Shown here one piece after another: positions 44,301-54,306 of a stretch of 64,000 bases of DNA. A program made the translations under genes and the position numbers. This stretch comes from Teratosphaeria epicoccoides (taxonomy: Eukaryota > Ascomycota > Dothideomycetes > Mycosphaerellales > Teratosphaeriaceae): positions 186,001-250,000 of the forward strand of contig JADDMT010000032.1 in assembly GCA_021401465.1 (NCBI GenBank), given 5' to 3'. Numbering within the stretch: the stretch's first letter is position 1; each line of letters starts with the position of its first letter. The notes under the pieces are model-generated. The model was not told the origin of the DNA, searched no databases, and worked only from the letters and a program-made list of their open reading frames with translations.

Positions 44301-46828
44301 ACTACACCAGAGATGCTATCCTTGACAAGGCTGTGATACAGACGCGTGCAGGCAGCAAGGAACTTGTACTGGCTGATGTGGACTTCTGCTCCCGCCACCA
44401 CTGCAGCAAGGGCGCATGCGCCACCTGTGCTAAGACCGATGAGGCTGCTGCGGTGCAGTGTTGACCACACTCGCTCCGGTGTTATGCTGGTAATGGCATC
44501 GAAGTACTCTGCGCACGCAATCACTAGATTCAGACTGCCAGGTTGCGCGGCTTGCTCCGAATGAGCAAGAAGTTCAATTTCAAATATCTTTCCTATCACA
44601 AGAGTAATATCCAGGCTGTCAGGCAGCGCGTTGGAGAAGCGCTCGAGAACGTACTTCGCCTCTCCGATGCCATTATGCTGCTTTTCTGCTGCTTGTACAA
44701 GAGCTGTGATGAGTTCAATGATCTCGCTCGCGGTCACAAGGGTAAGATTGTCCATTGTCGTAGGCCTGATTGCGGAGCTGGGAAGAAGTGTGGAGAGCAG
44801 CAGACCCAGATATTCCACGCCTGAATGCTCATGCTGCAGCTGCAGCACGCGTGGCCTGTCTACTCGGACGATGGTGCCAGGCGTGTTGGTTGGGATGACC
44901 AGGACATTTTCGGGTCCTTGCTGCTCGCTTGCCTTCATTTCTTGATCGGCAATTAGCTTCGCCTGCCCATAGTAGTTATTTTGCTTCGGCGCCAAGACCT
45001 TGAAGGGCACAGTGAGCTGACATGAGTTATTGCCCTCTTCTTCATGTTCCAGCACATATGCGTCAAAGTGCATGGGCATCATCAGCGTCATGGTAGGCAG
45101 TCGCTCCAACAGCTCGAAGATATCAGTCGCGCCAGCTACATTCGAGCTGGTTCGGTTGGACAGTACAGTGCAAAGCTGCAACACGGGCGACAGCTCATAC
45201 GGATACCGTGAAATCGCTTGATCCAAGATGTGGTTACGAAGATAATCAGTGTCATCAACAAATTCCTGCGCCAGCCTGGCGAACTGTTTGGACGCTCGTT
45301 GTTGTTGTGTACCTGGGTCGAGTATGGCGAGCACAGCCTCAATAAGTTCCCCTGAGTAATTCGTGATGTCAAGACCCATCCTCACCAGATCCAGTAAGAA
45401 CAACCTCACCATCACGGCCGTAGGATACTTCAGGTCGCTTCCACAGATTGCAGTGATGATGTCGCTCAGTCGCTTGATCATGGCGTATGCTTGCAAGCCA
45501 TCTATAGCCGACTTGGCAAACACCGCACCAGGGTCTTCGCCACCAAGTTCTTGGAGATAGAAGAGATGCGATTTCCGCTCGATGTCACTCTCTTCCTCGC
45601 GTAATCCACGTCTACGCGCTGCAGATGCTGACCCAGCTTCCCTGTCGCTTGATCCGGCGTCATCGAGAGCGCGCTCGCGCCTCGCTTCCTCGACGCGAGC
45701 TTTGCCCTGAACGACAAATGCTATGATGGCCCACGCGTACATTGCTGGTCCTGCAAGAGGAAGGGCGCTCTTCGAAGCTCGGTACATGACCTCGTTGATG
45801 TGCTTGACCGAGTCATCCCTCGTGAACCAGGAATTTGGTGTCTCGGTCGAGTACAGCACATCGTCGGTTGACGAAGACACGAATTGGCTTATGCTCTGCA
45901 AGACCTTCGGCAGCTCCAAAATCGCCAGTGATGTGACGGACGTGAGACACTGTATCATCTCCACCAGCACACCAGGTCCCTGAAGCTCCTGCATGAAGCC
46001 GCATGAATTCATCAGTCTAAACCACTTCAGCACGCTGTCGGGATCTACAAAGGCCTCCGCCTCTTGTAAATGCACGAGTGCCAACAGCATCCTCAAACGA
46101 TCCACAAGCTGAGTCATCATCGCGAGGCCGTACATCTCGTCTCTTGCCTGGAAGACTTGCGGCCAACTCGATTGACTGCCGATGTCCTCGACACACTTTT
46201 CCACTTGCGCCACAGACGAGGAGATACTATCTGCCTGGTTTCCCTGCGCCATCTTGTCGACCAAGTCGCCAAGCCACAGACAAGGAACAGTCTTCAGCGC
46301 CTTGAAGCTGACTAGCTCCGTGCGTACCCTCAAAAGGCTCTGCCGCTCCTCCAGATAGACCCTCAAGAGCCTGTCGTGCCTGATTTCCTCATTTGCGAAG
46401 TCCAACGCGCTTGCACTCCCGGCCGCGCCTGCCGTGAGCAACAGCTGATCTGCCGGACGCTCCTGCCACTCGACAATCGCAATCCTCAACGCGACTACCT
46501 CTTCAATCTGCAGCTCCTTCGACACCCATAATGTATCCTTCTTGATCTCCTCCAAAGTGTAGTCGCCATTGGAGGACTGGGCCACATTGATTGGAGCTAC
46601 CTTTGTCTCGAACACGCCCTTGCTTGCGTGCGTAGGCTGGCTGCTGAAGTAGGTGCCGCTGAGCAGGGCGTTTGTGGTTTCCTCATCCTGGAAGAAATGT
46701 TGCAGCTCTCGGTTCTTTTGCGCGGTCTCGGAATCGGACAGCGCAAGATAGGCGCATTTCCATGATATGAGGCGTTCGGGACCGGCAAGACATCTGTCGA
46801 GAGAGGGGAAGTAGGCGGTGCGAGGCAT
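41378..46828 (-). CDS. NUP192: nucleoporin Nup192/NUP205
   Basis: A single uninterrupted frame of 1816 codons. Size, all-helical composition and N-terminal text (NALLSGTYFSSQPTHASKGV, VSKELQIEEVVALRIAIVEW) identify the large inner-ring nucleoporin Nup192 (NUP205 in animals), a superhelical scaffold that binds Nic96, Nup53 and the Nup145N/Nup98 linker in the nuclear pore. LLSTLLPSSAIRP, LASVGHNGFESEVKRANANL and DVTDFKRSKANTAAYGAYF-like segments continue the family pattern to the C-terminus. Absence of introns over 5.4 kb is notable next to intron-rich neighbours. It is divergent from the SDHAF1 gene, sharing a 320-bp promoter region. Confidence 0.93.
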   Translation of the reverse strand: MPRTAYFPSLDRCLAGPERLISWKCAYLALSDSETAQKNRELQHFFQDEETTNALLSGTYFSSQPTHASKGVFETKVAPINVAQSSNGDYTLEEIKKDTLWVSKELQIEEVVALRIAIVEWQERPADQLLLTAGAAGSASALDFANEEIRHDRLLRVYLEERQSLLRVRTELVSFKALKTVPCLWLGDLVDKMAQGNQADSISSSVAQVEKCVEDIGSQSSWPQVFQARDEMYGLAMMTQLVDRLRMLLALVHLQEAEAFVDPDSVLKWFRLMNSCGFMQELQGPGVLVEMIQCLTSVTSLAILELPKVLQSISQFVSSSTDDVLYSTETPNSWFTRDDSVKHINEVMYRASKSALPLAGPAMYAWAIIAFVVQGKARVEEARRERALDDAGSSDREAGSASAARRRGLREEESDIERKSHLFYLQELGGEDPGAVFAKSAIDGLQAYAMIKRLSDIITAICGSDLKYPTAVMVRLFLLDLVRMGLDITNYSGELIEAVLAILDPGTQQQRASKQFARLAQEFVDDTDYLRNHILDQAISRYPYELSPVLQLCTVLSNRTSSNVAGATDIFELLERLPTMTLMMPMHFDAYVLEHEEEGNNSCQLTVPFKVLAPKQNNYYGQAKLIADQEMKASEQQGPENVLVIPTNTPGTIVRVDRPRVLQLQHEHSGVEYLGLLLSTLLPSSAIRPTTMDNLTLVTASEIIELITALVQAAEKQHNGIGEAKYVLERFSNALPDSLDITLVIGKIFEIELLAHSEQAAQPGSLNLVIACAEYFDAITSITPERVWSTLHRSSLIGLSTGGACALAAVVAGAEVHISQYKFLAACTRLYHSLVKDSISGVVKRKAKEPRRGNRFDSPMEGLDLTPERSMENVLNAFTRIMLEVQQNLGTWKFDLPAEKQVIASLNANAFDQLLRLAFGLDAPKATKNVEGTEQKAKKSISALLTSSAVMVLHAFAPVANTGPEMVVKAVCGTLADGLAISDPLLSLQVRTAVVDQVELTATLLRTVLRTARTSEESERAFNLACETSKHMPLLASLYAAEHKWRGKLIDLLSEIVQVLASTDAEPSGLLSGLGHDASKNFLTVLSGLDRPLCYDKIEAKVWDFFSVALRYKQKAFSIQLLTGKEPRKRFDDPGANNGSVHRNGNKTLLSNALDQLSNIDYVNPKIAACMVRFVAAAQEIWIPATRTILDHQDFINSLLTWLETLRVPGRGAADTDSLMSAREHLIAAYFCDILSLALHRGMEIGDRTLLQKIAPKLNFLSAEAARVNAYNRSLHRQLADNMSTKFPGVDITDFKRSKANTAAYGAYFVYDHEIATAVLGYREMAWFGNTDERSNTTNALASVGHNGFESEVKRANANLSLVDAQRRLLESWKALATTLAGCIKDDERIPRTLARTVQAALTANVEAATDVPGIAEVLEMRAEMAFVLVSKLVGTHSSVEGIREILPTAWALVRTSPVDFDVATNPEDLGYYRLLLEILFLALRPHVYLDLHPLPRSKSDPSEPPKPTLNSQIVATLVEIVRKTIVPSFRALCGNLHEDLSLALPADFALITALLQVTLAVKGADVAAYPLIARVVSDSSLVRHAVSLYSWSDRLAELTDQDPVYGEIAITFLGRMSSVPAVAEQMALEGVLVQLSNANLSTYFRKPGGKGPFDEPARVFNIWVDGFLPLCLNILDSVGPLVAGEVSGFLNSFSEQLRRAESAFQVSSNKRGPFEGAVTLGVIKEARQLVMIGKIIESCIAFAAADGVDASEMAELKYDLAVAQAEVEKLARVKRGLTAKIVPISEREVTWAKEGRLVAAVERELGEALAVCGAE

Positions 46829-47148
46829 CGTTGCTGGTTCTTATGTTTCTGATGTCTCGTTGGAGAATGTGTGGCGCTCAGGAGGGAAGAGATGAAGGAG
46901 CGCCAGGTGTTCGAGAGAGCGACATTGTGCGACCTGGGAACAGAAGGCGTGCCATTCAAAGAACTGCTCTCCACTGTACAGTGGCTTCAATACCCATGAA
47001 TCAAGAGCTTCACGCGTGAGAGCACTGAGTACGCGACCTGAAGCCGAAGAGTTCCTCCGCTCCGAAACGATGTGCACATTCAATGTTCATGTTACATGTA
47101 GCATCATCGTTTGCCTCTGCTCCTCTCACCTGTTCCAGCATCCGCCTC
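46829..47148. promoter_or_regulatory. shared divergent promoter region, NUP192 / SDHAF1
   Basis: About 320 bp separate the two start codons, so both promoters must lie here. I see no motif worth naming. Confidence 0.5.
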
Positions 47149-47388
47149 ATGTCCCGTCTTTCCGGTCTCCAACGCGATGTCATCCGTCTCTACCGCCGCT
47201 GTTTGCGCGCCTGCCGAGACAAGCCCGCAGACACGCGACCCAACTTCCAGAGCTTCGCGCGGCGGGAGTTCGAGAAGCACATTCACATGGACAAGAAGGA
47301 CTTTGGCACTATTGAGTTCTTACTGAGAAAGGGCAGCAAGCAGCTGGAGATCTATGAAGCTCCCGGAGTGACGAACATCGCTGGCTGA
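47149..47388 (+). CDS. SDH6: succinate dehydrogenase assembly factor SDHAF1/Sdh6
   Basis: 79 aa starting MSRLSGLQRDVIRLYRRCLR; an upstream in-frame Met at 47083 would add 22 residues and is less likely. The LYR tripeptide followed by Arg residues and FARREFEKHIHMDKKDFGTI and IEFLLRKGSKQLEI match SDHAF1 closely. The protein binds the iron-sulfur subunit Sdh2 in the mitochondrial matrix through its LYR motif and protects or delivers Fe-S clusters during complex II assembly. The absence of a cleavable leader is usual for this small family. Confidence 0.92.
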   Translation: MSRLSGLQRDVIRLYRRCLRACRDKPADTRPNFQSFARREFEKHIHMDKKDFGTIEFLLRKGSKQLEIYEAPGVTNIAG

Positions 47389-48869
47389 AGGGAGGGCACC
47401 AACGACATGGGAAACCACTGTGACCTACATGTGGTATCTTGCCTAAATCTTGGGAACAAATCAGGCGTCAAAGGAGATTCTCTTAACTTCTGCAGGCCCT
47501 TCTACAGGAGATTGGTCCAGCAGCCACTTCCAGACGACTTCGATCCAATCGCAATGCATGACGGAGACTTCAGATAGGTTGACAATGCGATTCGTGAGTG
47601 ACAACCAACTGCAGAGTTCACGGGGTCCGGGAACATACTCTGCGGTGGCCTGCCTACCTAAGACACAGACAACTAAGCAGCCCTTCTCGGAGGCATTGGA
47701 CCCTCTCAATGCTTGACGAGAACCCAGCCAGAGGTGAACCAGTGTGTCTTCGACCAACAGCTTATTTCGGGTTATGCAGTATGGGACAGAGTGCGACGAG
47801 CCCCTTCAGGTCCTGCAACCACAAGGCTTGCATGTCAGTTTGGAACGAGTTAGGTCCCATCGCAATGCTTGATGAGAACTTAAGGCAGGGTTGTGCTGCG
47901 CATGGGCAACGACCGACTCCAAGTCAAGCGGCCGGAACGGTCTAGAACTTCTGGCAGGATTTGTGCAGAGCGAAGGCAACAAACAACTGCAAGCCACATG
48001 CAGTCCCGGTCAAAGGACAGCACCGGCTTGACACATCCGCTGGCGAAGTTATGACTCCGCAACGTCAGATGAGATCCCATAGGCAGAAGCAGTAGGGCGA
48101 GGCAACGGGTTGGCAACAGTGCTGTGCAGGTCACGCAGTCCGGCAGAGAACACGGCGCTCTCTGCCATTGATGCAGATGTGACCCAGCGCCAATGCTCGT
48201 GGCACAATGATAGAGAGCGGAGAGGACATCGGGTCATGATAGATTGTGCTAGTACGTTCCGCGACCCTAAGGTACCATCGAAATCGGTGAGCCAAGACGA
48301 ACTTTGTACAGACTTGATGCTTGCGCGCTTTGCATATGAACAAGTCACGATAGCCATTAAGGCCAACTTTGCTAGTCGCAGCAGATACGTGACGGCAGAG
48401 GCGGGATACTTCAGAATTTGATCCGCCTCTAGTTTGCAGACCGTACGGCGTTCTGGCTGGAAGCTGTGTCGACGACCTTGCTCTCAAGATACCTCAAGAT
48501 CTAGTCCGTCGAAATGTTTACGGACAAGGTTTTCCCAACAAGGAACAAGGCTACAAGTGCGGTTACAGGTTGGAATACCGTATCAAGATGTCGAAGCCGC
48601 AATGTGGCTGCTGCATGCACGCCCCACGTATTGCGTCAAGAAGCATCATTGCAGCAAAGGAATTTAACGGAATAGTTTGGCTCAAATAGCTTCCGTCAGG
48701 TGCAAGACAACTCGCTATTGACACCACATCACACTCAAACGAATTGCAACATCAATCGCGAAACTCGAGCTTCCATACAGTAAGCTTCAACTACGGGAAG
48801 ATCTGTTGAACGTCCTTGACTGACATTGGTGCAGCAATTTCAACGAACACATAGCAAGACCGAAGCAAC
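47389..48869. other. intergenic with degenerate repeats
   Basis: Contains the 69-bp-period repeat region at 47590-48060. No supported gene; the 5' flank of the LEA-like gene occupies the right end. Confidence 0.45.
47876..48013. repeat. two diverged 69-bp tandem units
   Basis: Units at 47876-47944 and 47945-48013 are colinear and share GAACTT--GGCAGG-TTGTGC, GGCAAC, CAAG and CGGTC landmarks. Related text occurs to the left: CAATGCTTGACGAGAAC near 47707 versus CAATGCTTGATGAGAAC near 47862, and GACAACCAACTGCAG near 47601. An old minisatellite-like array. Confidence 0.5.
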
Positions 48870-49448
48870 ATGGCCGGCGCACAGGGCTTCCAGACCACCA
48901 AGGAGGATGTCAGGAGGCAGATGCACGACGAATCTAACCTCCATCCGGGCGGCGTGATCCCGAAAGGCTCCGCCGCAGCAGCTGCACAGGTAAGAATCAT
49001 TCCATCAAATCTCACTTTCTGAGCACTACCAACCAGTTCGCAGTCGCTCGCCGATCAGAAGAACAAGACCAAGCCCGACATTATCGCCGAGCGTCAAGCC
49101 AACCTCCCACTCCCAGAGCAGCCGCCAACTTCATCCGACTTCAACAGCGCCGATGCCCGTACCGTCAACGTCGGCTCCGGTGGCGTCTCAGACAGCTTTT
49201 CCCACGGCAACGACTCTCTTCGCGAGCCGGCGACTGGCCACAGCGCTGTGAGGACCGATGGTTCGTCGTATGGCGTCAACACGAGTGGTCAGGGTGTGGG
49301 TCGGGAGGCTGCAGAGGGTCTGGGCGGGCTTCCGAACGATGCTGTCGCCAGGGAGGCCAAGGGTGCAAAGGGCACAGTTGAGACGACGAACAAGGACTAC
49401 GGGTATCCGCAGAAGAATGACCCGGCGGACATCTCCAAGTTGCCCTAG
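48870..49448 (+). CDS. LEA/seed-maturation-protein-like stress protein 1
   Basis: Model join(48870..48989, 49044..49448), 174 aa. The 54-nt intron (GTAAGA..TTCGCAG) joins GSAAAAAQ to SLADQKNKTK. The segment LHPGGVIPKGSAAAAAQSLA resembles the SMP domain of plant seed maturation (late embryogenesis abundant) proteins, which fungi also carry. The rest is hydrophilic and Gly/Ser/Asn-rich (SYGVNTSGQGVGREAAEG, TTNKDYGYPQKND), without hydrophobic segments, so probably disordered. Such proteins are linked to desiccation and stress tolerance; role here is inferred. A second LEA-like gene follows on the same strand 627 bp downstream. Confidence 0.72.
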
Positions 49449-50074
49449 ATTGTGGTCGTTGCTGCTGCTGTCCAAACACGGTGGCGAGACACGAATACCA
49501 TCACCAGATCGGCTGAGACGATTACGAATCTTACGAAGCATCACATGGGAGGCGTGAAGTGGGGTTCTAGCATTGCAACTCGGGGTGAAAAGACGAGCGT
49601 CAGCCGCAATGTGGCTTTGAGGTAGTTTCCATAGCTTCCAAAAGATACTGGGCTTCCAGTGCACGCGTGATGAAGCGTTAGACACATCTCGTCCACCTTC
49701 ACCATCTCGATGTGATTCACGCGTGTCCCATCAATCCTAACGTGTTTTGGGCATCTTGCTCAATTCAGGCAGATCTCATGAAATCTCTGCTGGCTTCTGA
49801 ATCGCTTTGCAGTGATGAAACACCCCACCAAGACAGCCTCCACTGATGACGTCTGTCGCGTGTCGAAATATTGAGGCGTGCAACAACACTGATGCGAGCT
49901 AGCATCATCGCCTATAATGCATGTGATACCTGCGTATGCGATGAACAAAACTGCAAGCTGTCATAGAGGTAGGACACACTCTCATCACACGACGTTGCAT
50001 CCCAAACCCCAAGGAAAATAACGTGGACGACAACTCATATTCATCAATCTACCACAGTTCACAGCAAAATAACA
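49449..50074. other. intergenic between two LEA-like genes
   Basis: No supported gene. The last 100 bp are the A/C-rich 5' flank of the next gene. Confidence 0.5.
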
Positions 50075-50809
50075 ATGTCTACTTCAGCAGGCACCAAGGT
50101 TCTCACCCTCCCTCCTACCATCTAAATCCACTCACCTAACACTACCCAGGTCACCAAAGACCCCCAAGCCCTCAACAACCCCAAGAACGAAAACCCAGGC
50201 ATCGTGACCTCCGACTCCCTCGCCGGCGAAAGCATCCAGCAAGGCGGCTCCTTCGCCGCCAACGCCGACGCCCGAGGCACCATCAACACCCCCGCCGGCT
50301 CCACCACCACCAACACCACCGATGCCTCTGCCGCTCGTGAGCTCCCACCAGCCCCGAGCGCCGCCGTCCGTGACGCGGGAGCCGCCAGCGACTTCCGCCT
50401 CAACGAAGGCAGCGGCGTGGGACCCACCTGGAACACGGGCTCGGGATCTGCGGCCAGCGCGACTGCCAACAATTACTCCAACGCGTCCGTTTCCGGCTCC
50501 GCTCCCGGCGGCGGACACGGTGCTGCTGGTGCGGCGCCGGGGTACGTCAATCACCCGGCTCCTAGTATGGGCGATACGTTCCTGCCTAAGGGGAAGAATC
50601 TGAAGGAGGGAGGGTTTGACTCCGAGGGGGCGCCGAACGCGAGCTTCACGACGGAGATTGGTGGGAAGAATGATCCGGGACGGGCGGCGTTGGGGGCGTT
50701 TGAGGCGAGGAATGTGCCGGTGGCGGGGAAGGCGGGGGAGCGGGAGCAGCGTCCGCAGCCGGGGACGGAGGGGGGAGGGTTTGGAGTTTTGGAGGAGAGG
50801 AGTCTGTGA
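50075..50809 (+). CDS. LEA/seed-maturation-protein-like stress protein 2
   Basis: Model join(50075..50098, 50150..50809), 227 aa. The first exon is short (MSTSAGTK). The 51-nt intron has a weak GTTCTC donor but a good CCTAAC branch and CCCAG acceptor. The text GIVTSDSLAGESIQQGGSFA and ANADARGTINTP matches an SMP/LEA-type block common in fungi. The remaining protein is Gly/Ala/Asn/Thr-rich and hydrophilic (NTGSGSAASATANNYSN; GGHGAAGAAPGYVNHP), expected to be disordered. It lies downstream of a related gene in the same direction, which suggests shared stress regulation or an old duplication. Confidence 0.68.
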
Positions 50810-51139
50810 TGGGAGGGAGTCGTGATGACGGGATGGCGGCGGAGAGGAACCGAGACTTGTGATGATGTGATACAGCCGTGATGCATGAAAGTCGGCCATG
50901 ATACATATGTACCTGCCTGTGCCACATGCCTCGCTCATGGATCATTTTGGATCATGTGGCCATACGAGAGGATGAAGCGTGCAGCTGCGTCTGTTAGCGA
51001 CTGGCAGGACGTGGGGATGGGCGGGGGTCAATGAAATATTGTAGGTTCTCAATCAAGTATTCATTGATTAGCCGTTGCATCTACATCACTTACCTACCTA
51101 CAAGATGATGGCATCCGAGCACGAATATCAATCATCATC
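50810..51139. other. intergenic, 5' flank of FYV10
   Basis: Nothing recognised in this 330-bp spacer. Confidence 0.5.
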
Positions 51140-52402
51140 ATGGCGGAACTGAGCACAACGACCAAGCTCGACCCAGACCAGCACCTCCTCCTCGACCAAC
51201 CACTGCTTCGCCTCCCTCATGAGCTGCTCCGGAAGAATTTCAAGTCGGCGCAGCGCCAGATAGAAATCACCAACAAGTCTCTCACCACCGCCGTATCTTG
51301 CATCAAACCGAATGATGCCCTCGCCAGCATCGATGCCACCCTTCAAAAAGCACAGAACCTAAAGCGGAAGCTGGAAGCACTCTACGAGGAAGAGAAAGTG
51401 CTGCATCGACAGCAGAAGGCGCGGATCGAGCATTTGAACGAGTTGCACGAGATTCCCGGCCTGGCGGACGTCAAATACGACACGTGGGCGCATATCCGCT
51501 TGGATCGCTTGCTGGTCGATTATCTGTTGAGGTCGGGCTACACCGAATCGGCCCGCGAACTGGCTCGTGAGAAGGGAATAGAGGATCTGGTCGATGTCGC
51601 AGTATTCGAGGAGGTCGGCAGGATAGAGGCCAGTCTGAGGAGAGGCGAGGTGAAGGAGGCGTTGTCATGGTGCTCGGAGAACAAGCAGGCATTAAAGAAG
51701 ATCTCAAGCAATCTCGAATTGGAATTACGACTTCAGCAATTCATTGAGCTGGCACGGACAGGCGAAATGGCCAAATTAGTCGAAGGCATCATACACGCCC
51801 GGAAATACCTCGCCACCCCCGGGAACAACCCAGGCTCCGAAGAGGAAGCTGCAGGTTTTGGATTGAAAGCAGGCGGTCTTCTCGCCCACCCACCGGAAAC
51901 GACCATGGAACCCTACCGCTCCCTCTATGCATCCTCGCGCTACGAAACGTTAGCCCGCCTCTTCATCCGCACCCACCACGACCTCTTCGCCCTCCCCACC
52001 CAGGCTCTCCTACACATCGCTCTCTCCGCCGGTCTCTCTGCGCTCAAGACACCCACTTGCCACAGCATGCACAACACGCAAGCCCTTGCCCACTCCCACA
52101 GCCCCACCACCATCAGCACACCTCCGAACAATGCTCTCAACATGCTCGGCGCACCACTCTGTCCCATCTGCAGCTCCGAGTTGAACGAACTGGCCAGGAG
52201 CGTGCCGTACGCACATCACACAAAGAGTTACATGGAAGAGGATCCCGTGGTGCTGCCGAATGGGAGGGTGATGGGAAGGGAGAGGCTGAGAGTGCTGAAT
52301 GAGAAGATGGGCGTGAGGAAAGGGAGGATCAGGGATCCCGGGGAGGGGAGCGAGGCGCAGGAATGGGACGAGGGAGTGTTGAAGAAGGTGTTTATTTCGT
52401 AA
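51140..52402 (+). CDS. FYV10: GID/CTLH E3 ligase subunit Fyv10 (Gid9/MAEA)
   Basis: 420 aa in one exon. Order of domains: an N-terminal coiled coil (FKSAQRQIEITNKSL to KLEALYEEEKVL), a LisH motif (RLDRLLVDYLLRSGYTESA), CTLH (VDVAVFEEVGRIEASLRRGE, VKEALSWCSENKQALKK), CRA (LELELRLQQFIELARTGEM) and a degenerate RING (LCPICSSELNELA, PVVLPNGRVMG). This is the layout of Fyv10, which pairs with Rmd5 as the catalytic RING dimer of the GID ubiquitin ligase that destroys gluconeogenic enzymes when glucose returns. The C-terminal VFIS end is slightly divergent from usual but the length fits. Confidence 0.93.
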   Translation: MAELSTTTKLDPDQHLLLDQPLLRLPHELLRKNFKSAQRQIEITNKSLTTAVSCIKPNDALASIDATLQKAQNLKRKLEALYEEEKVLHRQQKARIEHLNELHEIPGLADVKYDTWAHIRLDRLLVDYLLRSGYTESARELAREKGIEDLVDVAVFEEVGRIEASLRRGEVKEALSWCSENKQALKKISSNLELELRLQQFIELARTGEMAKLVEGIIHARKYLATPGNNPGSEEEAAGFGLKAGGLLAHPPETTMEPYRSLYASSRYETLARLFIRTHHDLFALPTQALLHIALSAGLSALKTPTCHSMHNTQALAHSHSPTTISTPPNNALNMLGAPLCPICSSELNELARSVPYAHHTKSYMEEDPVVLPNGRVMGRERLRVLNEKMGVRKGRIRDPGEGSEAQEWDEGVLKKVFIS

Positions 52403-53729
52403 CGTCTCCCATTTGCAGCTGGTGCGCGGTATTGCTCGGAAGTATGAATGACGATATCACGGTTCATGTTTGTTGGCATTGATGGCGTTCGCCGTTCTTG
52501 TCACGTGGTACCGTAAAGCCCCCAGCCCGTCTTCCTCCGCACCGATGAAGAACAACCCAAATCTGTCGTGCGAACTCAGCAGTCACCACACCCGTCCGTC
52601 AAGAGCGTGCTCTGCCTCTGGCCACGACAAGGCTAAATTGTCCAGTACTACATATGTGACCCTTTCGCGGCAAGTTTCACCGAAATCAAAAGTGATCGAT
52701 GTGCGCCGCATGCCCGCCATTGGCTTTCAGGCACATACAACTAGGCTACATGAGCACACGAGGGTAAGTCTGAGCTCGGTTAAAAGAAGGCAAAATGCGT
52801 GCAGAGCTGCGCGGTGACGGCAGACGTGGTCCTAACCTGGGCAACACCGGAGGGAGGCTAGATGAGATCGACGGATCAATGAGACCGTATGAGCTGCGTG
52901 ATGCGAATAGGCCCGCCGAGCTGGATGGCAATTGGTGAGATTGGGAGTCACCTGCCGAAGAGCGGGCGCCGATGATTGGTCGTCATCCTTTGAAGAGCAT
53001 GGTGGCACCAACTGACGGGAATGGAGACACGCCGAGGAAAACGGACCGTGGAGTCGGACGGAAAGATATGCTGGAAAACTGCGATGCCTGTGCACAAGTA
53101 AAGTCTAGACGTCGACAATGCTCTCGGGCATGCTTTCCGGCCTTGCCAATGTTGAAGTCATCATCGCCTCGGACCATCTGCATTCGACAGATTTTGGCAC
53201 TTTCTGACAGCCGTCTCGAAAAGGTTGATGTCGCCTGAGACACAATGGTCGCTGTTTGCCGGGTAGAAAGCTGTCGCTAAGGCTAGACACGAGCCCGTGT
53301 TCCGACTGAGACACGCCGTTTGCATCGCGCGATGCACTAGAAGCGGAGGGGAGAAGAATCAGAGAAATGCAGAACTCGGGCACAGGGATTTCGCGTCTTG
53401 CGATGGTCTTCTATAGGCTCGAGAGCTGGGGTAGAAATTGTTGCCAGATCGCACGACCAAGCTCCTGTCTCGCTCACTTCCGCAGAGATTGACGCGATGC
53501 ATGAAGTTCGGGAGCTGTGAGACCACAGACAAGCCGCGAGACCTTTTTCTGATCCGTCCATGACGATGGCGCTTACAATCGATCGATGCAAAGAATCGCC
53601 TCTGCTCTGGCAATCCCGCCTGCTACCAAAAACATCCCCAACGCCCTGCGATGACAAGCCTCCTATCTCTTGCACCCTCGACAACACTCCTCGCAATCAC
53701 ACCCACCCAAATCTACACATATACACAAA
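52403..53729. other. intergenic, no recognised gene
   Basis: Many short overlapping frames without motifs. Right end is the 5' flank of the secreted protein gene, with CA-rich text before the ATG. Confidence 0.45.
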
Positions 53730-54306
53730 ATGCACCTCTCCGCCCTCCTTCTCCCTCTAACCCTCGCCTCCCGTGCCTGGTGTGGTACATGCGTCCGACC
53801 ATTGACCCACAGCGAGGTCCCAGGCTACTGCAGCCCCACAGATGCAGAGTTGGACGCCGGCCAACACAAGCAGGAGTGCTGGGCCGATAACCCGTGTCTG
53901 GTGCATGGGAACGGATGCATTTTCGGCGTGCACTGGAATCCTGAGACGAAACTCTGGGAGGCAAATTGCAGCATGGACGATGTGAATTATAGGATCAACG
54001 GCACGCTTTGTCACAAGAGTTGGTGGACGGTGAGTTTGTGACATACGTTCGGAGAGGTGGTGGGAGAACGGAGGGATGATGGTGATTACTGATCTTTGGG
54101 TTGTGGCGTGTTGTAGGGGGATGGGAATTGCAATGAGTATAATTTGCAGAGGTGCCCCAAATTGTGTGAGAAACATGTGAGTGTCCTCTCCTTTTCCCCT
54201 TTCGGCACATATGGATATTTTCAGAGAGCAAGACAGACGTGCTGACCGACTTTCTCTTCCTGCGCTGAAGTGTCCCCTGACGATTGCCGAAAGTTGCTGG
54301 ATGTGA
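53730..54306 (+). CDS. small cysteine-rich secreted protein
   Basis: Model join(53730..54029, 54117..54176, 54271..54306), 131 aa. The introns (87 and 94 nt) have GTGAGT donors, and TTGTAG or CTGAAG acceptors; the second has a CTGAC branch. Only this splicing keeps the cysteine-rich frame, adding GDGNCNEYNLQRCPKLCEKH and CPLTIAESCWM. The leader MHLSALLLPLTLASRA is a clear signal peptide. The mature part holds about 12-13 cysteines, several N-linked sequons (RINGTLC) and no membrane segment. Size and cysteine density suit an apoplastic effector-like or wall-associated protein, but I recognise no family and make no claim of toxicity or host role. Confidence 0.72.

Noticed and set aside
41253..46315. 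Numerous plus-strand open frames over NUP192
   Set aside because: Shadows of a 5.4-kb coding region on the other strand.
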